The translations under genes and the position numbers were made by a program. A stretch of DNA of 8,981 bases from assembly GCA_030432455.1 (NCBI GenBank), contig JAUIHC010000103.1, forward strand, positions 1 to 8,981, read 5' to 3'. Origin of the DNA: Phycisphaerae bacterium. GTDB taxonomy: Bacteria > Planctomycetota > Phycisphaerae > Phycisphaerales > SM1A02. Below the pieces are notes generated by a model that was not told the origin of the DNA, searched no databases, and was given only the letters and a program-made list of their open reading frames with translations. Positions 5,916 to 8,981 of the stretch are shown one piece after another; position 1 is the first letter of the stretch, and every line of letters starts with the position of its first letter.

Positions 5916-7199
5916 ATGACCGACGACCACCGATCCTTCTCCCGTCGCGAACTGCTCCACCGCGGCGTCGCCCTCGCCTCGACCGTGGCGACCGTGCCGT
6001 GGTTCGTCGAGAACGCGGCGTTCGGGCTGGCCCCCGACGCGGCGACGCCCACGCGAACTCCGGGCGCCGACCGGATCCTCGTGATCGTGCAACTCGGCGG
6101 CGGGAACGACGGCCTCAACACCGTGGTCCCGTACTTCAGCGACGACTATCGCCGACTGCGTCCGCGCCTGGCGATTGGTGCTCCCGGTGACGAAGGCCCC
6201 GGCGGCACCGCCCTTCCGCTCGACGCGAACGCGGGCCTCGGGCTCCATCCGTCGCTCACCGGCCTGCGCGACCTGCACGACCGCGGCCTGCTCGGCGTGG
6301 TGCAGGGCGTCGGCTATCCGAACCCCAATCGCTCGCACTTCGCGTCGATGGACATCTGGCAGACCGGTCGCACCGACGGACAGGGCACCGGCTGGCTCGG
6401 TCGGTACTTCGACGCCCGCTGCCACGGCACGCCCGAGCCGCAGGCCGCGATCGCCCTCGGCCGCGACGCCCCCCTCTCGCTGGTCGGCGATGTGCAGAAG
6501 CCGATCGCGTTCGAAGACGAACGACTCTTCCGCTGGCGAGGCGAGGACCTGCATCCCGCGATGAAGGCGCCGTACGAGGCCGCGGTGCGGGCGGGCGCGC
6601 TCCCCGGCGTCGATCCCGACTCGCAGGCCGCGTACCTCATGCGCACGAGTCTCGATGCGCAGGTCTCGAGCGACCGCATCCGCGCCGCGGTGCAGCGGGC
6701 GTCGGCGACGCCGTATCCCGGCGGCGCCCTCGCCGGACAACTGCGCCTCGTCGGCGCGATGATCCGCGACGAACTCCCGACCCGCGTCTACTACGTCTCA
6801 ATGGGCGGCTTCGACACGCACGGCGGACAACTCGGCTCGCACGCGAACCTGATGCGACAGGTCGGCGACGCGATCGCGGCGTTTCAGACCGACATCGACT
6901 CGCAGGGGATGCAGGATCAGGTCCTGACCATGGTCTTCAGCGAGTTCGGACGCCGCGTCGCCGAGAACGGATCCGCGGGCACCGACCACGGCACCGCGGC
7001 GCCGGTCTTCCTGATCGGCAGCAAGGCGCGACCGGGCGTCATCGGCCACCATCCCTCGCTGGTGGACCTCGACGGCGGCGACCTCAAGCACACCCTCGAC
7101 TTCCGATCGGTGTACGCAGGCATCCTCGCGGGCTGGTTCCAGGTCGATCCCCGTCCGATCCTCGGCGCGGAACATCCGGCGGCGACGCTGGTGGTGTGA
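5916..7199 (+). CDS. DUF1501 family protein, Tat-exported
   Basis: A 427-residue DUF1501 protein (PF07394), a family related to the alkaline phosphatase/sulfatase superfamily but of unknown reaction. The N-terminus has a twin-arginine motif SRRELL (residues 9-14) followed by a short hydrophobic segment, so folded export is likely. Family motifs are LGGGNDGLN (60-68), GVGYPNPNRSHF with DIWQTG, TGWLGRYFD, MGGFDTHGGQ (from 296), FSEFGRR (341-347) and GTDHGTAAP (355-363). His302, Asp300, Asp357 and His358 are candidate metal or catalytic residues by superfamily analogy. The ATG at 5916 is chosen because it puts the Tat motif near the start; the frame is open further upstream but overlaps the DUF1800 gene. 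No Shine-Dalgarno sequence is seen. It shares its first 17 bases with an internal ATG at 3161. Confidence 0.94.
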   Translation: MTDDHRSFSRRELLHRGVALASTVATVPWFVENAAFGLAPDAATPTRTPGADRILVIVQLGGGNDGLNTVVPYFSDDYRRLRPRLAIGAPGDEGPGGTALPLDANAGLGLHPSLTGLRDLHDRGLLGVVQGVGYPNPNRSHFASMDIWQTGRTDGQGTGWLGRYFDARCHGTPEPQAAIALGRDAPLSLVGDVQKPIAFEDERLFRWRGEDLHPAMKAPYEAAVRAGALPGVDPDSQAAYLMRTSLDAQVSSDRIRAAVQRASATPYPGGALAGQLRLVGAMIRDELPTRVYYVSMGGFDTHGGQLGSHANLMRQVGDAIAAFQTDIDSQGMQDQVLTMVFSEFGRRVAENGSAGTDHGTAAPVFLIGSKARPGVIGHHPSLVDLDGGDLKHTLDFRSVYAGILAGWFQVDPRPILGAEHPAATLVV

Positions 7200-7258
7200 C
7201 TCGGGAGGCACTGGCTTGAACTCCAGCGAGGCGAACCTGCCTTTGAACACGGGTTCTT

Positions 7259-7392
7259 ACCACGGAGGACACGGAGGACCACGGAGATTCACGGAGAGGT
7301 ATGAAGATGATTGAACGCGAGACGAGCCTGCACGCACCGTGTTCAAGCATGCACCTGATCCCAACTCCATGAATCTCCGTGTTCTCCGTGGT
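7259..7392. repeat. Inverted CACGGAG repeat array, copy B
   Basis: The left arm has CACGGAG at 7261, 7270, 7280 and 7290, the same 9/10/10 spacing as the left arm of copy A. The right arm has CTCCATG (degenerate) at 7365 and CTCCGTG at 7375 and 7384. The core between the arms differs from that of copy A and shows no gene. A separate 10-bp inverted repeat, TTGAACACGG at 7243-7252 and CCGTGTTCAA at 7337-7346, straddles the left arm. The element lies 59 bases after the DUF1501 stop. Confidence 0.85.
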
Positions 7393-7420
7393 GAACCCTT
7401 CCCCGCAGCACGCGAGAGAA

Positions 7421-7439
7421 GACGCCGAGGGCGCCGAGG
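7421..7439. repeat. Short tandem 10-base repeat (GACGCCGAGG/GCGCCGAGG)
   Basis: Two consecutive units differing at one base repeat with a 10-base period. It sits 28 bases after copy B and has the same helical phasing, so it may be a fragment of a related repeat family. Too short to be certain. Confidence 0.4.
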
Positions 7440-7462
7440 TGAAACGCAGGCGGAAAGTGGCG

Positions 7463-7502
7463 GATTTCCTGCCGCCGGCCTGTCGGCCGGCGGCAGGAAA
7501 TC
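7463..7502. other. Perfect 18-bp hairpin with TGTC loop
   Basis: Bases 7463-7480 and 7485-7502 are exact reverse complements around a 4-base TGTC loop; the stem is GC-rich in its upper part and ends in GATTTCC/GGAAATC. It is followed by GTTGTTTC rather than a clean T run. It could terminate read-through from the DUF1501 side, form a leaderless insulating hairpin just before the promoter at 7504, or be a dispersed palindromic repeat. I cannot choose between these from one copy. Confidence 0.8.
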
Positions 7503-7503
7503 G

Positions 7504-7532
7504 TTGTTTCAAGTGGCCTCGCGTGCTACCGT
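7504..7532 (+). promoter_or_regulatory. Candidate promoter of the RCC1-repeat protein gene
   Basis: TTGTTT (7504-7509) and TACCGT (7527-7532) are separated by exactly 17 bases, and TGC directly before the -10 box makes an extended -10 element. The expected start is about 45 bases before the ATG. This is the best promoter match in the window. Confidence 0.5.
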
Positions 7533-7570
7533 CGCGGCGGCGGTGTCACGCCACCCACTGCACGTCGAAA

Positions 7571-7576
7571 GAGGAG
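7571..7576 (+). promoter_or_regulatory. Strong ribosome binding site GAGGAG
   Basis: GAGGAG lies 8 bases before the ATG at 7585 and fixes that start. It contrasts with the DUF1800 and DUF1501 genes, which have no visible Shine-Dalgarno sequence. Confidence 0.75.
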
Positions 7577-7584
7577 CCAGACGA

Positions 7585-8981
7585 ATGAGCCTGCTGTCCC
7601 GATGTCGTCACCTTGTCGTCCTGCTCGCCGCGGCCGCCGCCGCACCCGCCCACGCCACGCCGCAGGTTGAGAGTTCGGTGGTGTGCTGGGGAAACAACGA
7701 CTACGGCCAGTGCAATGTCCCAAGCGGCATCGGCACCCCCGCGCATCCCGTCGCGAGCGTTGCTGCATCAGATTCTCATGTCGCCGCCTTGATTGCTGAC
7801 GGATCAGTCCTGTGCTGGGGGGCTAACGGCCTGGGCGAGTGCGATGTGCCAGACGACGTCGGGACCGATGCAAACCAGGTTGTTGCGATAGCGGCGGGCG
7901 ATGCTCACACGGTTGCTCTGCTCTGGGACGGATCGGTCGCATGCTGGGGCAACAACTTCAGTGGCCAATGCAATGTTCCCTCCAATGTAGGTACCCCAGC
8001 TAACCGAGTACGCTCTGTTGCCGCGGGGTGGACGCACACAGTTGCCTTAAGCGAGGACGGCTCGGTGACCTGCTGGGGCGGCAATGGTTACGGCGAATGC
8101 GACGTGCCAGCCGGAGTCGGAACCCCCCAATTCCCGGCGGCGTCAATCTCCACACACTTCGCCCACTCGGCAGCCGTACTCATGGATGGGTCCGTTGTTT
8201 GTTGGGGCCGTAATGATCATGGCGAGTGCGAAGTGCCAAACGGCGTCGGAACCCGCGAGAACCCCGCCGCCGCAGCTGCCGCAGGCTGGGACCACACCGT
8301 TTGCCTGCTTGCCGATGGCTCGATTGTGTGCTGGGGCGCTAACTTCTACGGACAGTGCGACGTTCCAAACGGCATCGGTACCTCCGACAACCCCGCTGTA
8401 GAGGTTGCAGCGGGCCAACATCACACGGCAGTGCTACTCGCAAACGGCTCGATTATCTGCTGGGGAAGAAACAACTTTGGACAATGCGATGTCCCCAGGA
8501 AATTCGGAACCGTACAGATCCCTGCCGCCAACGTGATTGCCGGCGACCAGTACACGATCGGCCTTCGGTTCCTCGACTGCAACAGCAACGGCGTCGAGGA
8601 CTACACGGATATCTGGCAAGGCACCGCCTCGGACTGCGACGGCAACGGCATCCCCGACGTTTGCGATGTCGGCGTCGTCGCTGCCGAGACCTTCGAGGGC
8701 ATCCCCACCACCCGGAACCGGCTCGTCTTCGACACCATCGATCTCGCTCCGATCGATCCGCTCGCCGATGTCGTCACGGTGCGGGTGCGGGCGGTCGGCG
8801 AGTTCGCGTCCAACTTGGAATTCCTGACCGTCTTCTTCGACGGCACCTTCCTCGGGTTTGCGTTCAACACCGCCGGACTGGATTGCGTCGAGCAGACCGC
8901 GACCTTCGAGATCCCGCGGGCGACCTGGGAGGCCGGGGCGGCGGACGGTACGCGGGCCTTCGAGGTCTACGCCTCCCCCAC
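7585..8981 (+). CDS. Secreted RCC1-repeat protein with calcium-type repeats (partial)
   Basis: The frame is open from the ATG at 7585 to the window end (465 codons, C-terminus missing). A signal peptide is clear: Arg6-Arg8 and His9, a Leu/Ala-rich core, and a likely AHA cleavage site after residue 24. Seven RCC1-type repeats follow, each with CWGxNxxGxCxVPxxxGT and then AAGxxHTxxLLxDGS; the CWG cysteines fall at residues 34, 77, 120, 163, 206, 249 and 292, always 43 apart. Seven units suit a closed seven-bladed propeller. Residues 331-361 carry DCNSNGVEDYTDIWQG and DCDGNGIPDVCD, Asp/Asn-rich segments like the calcium-binding type 3 thrombospondin or dockerin-like motifs frequent in secreted planctomycete proteins. 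After that a beta-rich region begins (VTVRVRAVG..., LEFLTVFFDG). The likely role is extracellular or surface binding; no enzyme motif is seen. Codons in the repeats are less GC-rich than in the C-terminal part. Confidence 0.88.
   Translation, partial: MSLLSRCRHLVVLLAAAAAAPAHATPQVESSVVCWGNNDYGQCNVPSGIGTPAHPVASVAASDSHVAALIADGSVLCWGANGLGECDVPDDVGTDANQVVAIAAGDAHTVALLWDGSVACWGNNFSGQCNVPSNVGTPANRVRSVAAGWTHTVALSEDGSVTCWGGNGYGECDVPAGVGTPQFPAASISTHFAHSAAVLMDGSVVCWGRNDHGECEVPNGVGTRENPAAAAAAGWDHTVCLLADGSIVCWGANFYGQCDVPNGIGTSDNPAVEVAAGQHHTAVLLANGSIICWGRNNFGQCDVPRKFGTVQIPAANVIAGDQYTIGLRFLDCNSNGVEDYTDIWQGTASDCDGNGIPDVCDVGVVAAETFEGIPTTRNRLVFDTIDLAPIDPLADVVTVRVRAVGEFASNLEFLTVFFDGTFLGFAFNTAGLDCVEQTATFEIPRATWEAGAADGTRAFEVYASP
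7684..8571 (+). repeat. Seven tandem RCC1-like units of 129 bases
   Basis: In-frame units start at 7684, 7813, 7942, 8071, 8200, 8329 and 8458, with no insertion or deletion between any two. The protein consensus is strongly kept while synonymous positions differ freely, so the array is old or maintained by selection rather than freshly amplified. The seventh unit ends in a degenerate AGDQYTIGLRF strand that would close the propeller. Confidence 0.9.

Noticed and set aside
2999..6121. Very long open frame (1040 codons) on the minus strand
   Set aside because: It lies antisense to the membrane protein and DUF1800 genes and the start of DUF1501, all of which have clear family motifs. The translation is Arg/Glu/Gly-rich with no recognisable domain, as expected from the opposite strand of GC-rich codons.
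8143..8424. Minus-strand open frames inside the RCC1-repeat gene
   Set aside because: They mirror the tandem repeats on the other strand and have no start context of their own.
8537..8827. Small plus-strand frame in a second reading frame of the RCC1-repeat gene
   Set aside because: Ser/Thr/Arg-rich shadow of the main frame, which continues unbroken to the window end.

Overview
The window comes from a GC-rich bacterium, most likely a planctomycete of the Phycisphaerae type. The pointers are: a DUF1800/DUF1501 gene pair; a secreted RCC1-repeat protein followed by the Asp-Cys-Asn...Gly-Ile-Pro-Asp repeats common in secreted proteins of that group; weak or missing Shine-Dalgarno sequences before several genes; and dispersed CACGGAG repeats. 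This assignment is inferred from protein style and composition, not from an rRNA gene.

Left part (1-2312, all minus strand). Reading right to left, there is a sugar phosphate isomerase/epimerase-like TIM-barrel protein (1470-2312), then a spacer holding an inverted repeat array (1303-1492), then a small FmdB-like protein that has lost all four zinc-ribbon cysteines (977-1270). Only 5 bases further on, NAD-dependent DNA ligase LigA begins (1-971, C-terminal half outside the window). The last codons and stop of the isomerase gene lie inside the repeat.

Middle part (2508-7199, all plus strand). After a 195-base divergent promoter region come a DUF4442 hotdog-like protein (2508-3143) and, overlapping it by ATGA, a polytopic membrane protein with about 12 membrane segments (3140-4369). 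A 51-base gap with a possible promoter leads to the DUF1800 protein (4421-5884) and the Tat-exported DUF1501 protein (5916-7199), a frequently paired set of unknown function.

Right part (7200-8981). A 385-base non-coding stretch holds a second CACGGAG element (7259-7392), a short second 10-base repeat (7421-7439), a perfect 18-bp hairpin (7463-7502) and a good candidate promoter (7504-7532). These lead into a large secreted protein gene (7585 to beyond 8981). That protein has a signal peptide, seven RCC1-type repeats of exactly 43 residues, an Asp/Asn-rich calcium-type segment and the start of a beta-rich domain. Its codon use is visibly less GC-rich in the repeats than in its own C-terminal part or its neighbours.

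No rRNA, tRNA, CRISPR array, transposase or phage gene was seen. The most unusual items are the cysteine-less FmdB-like protein next to ligA, the paired helically phased CACGGAG arrays, and the strictly periodic seven-repeat propeller. None by itself proves a new system.
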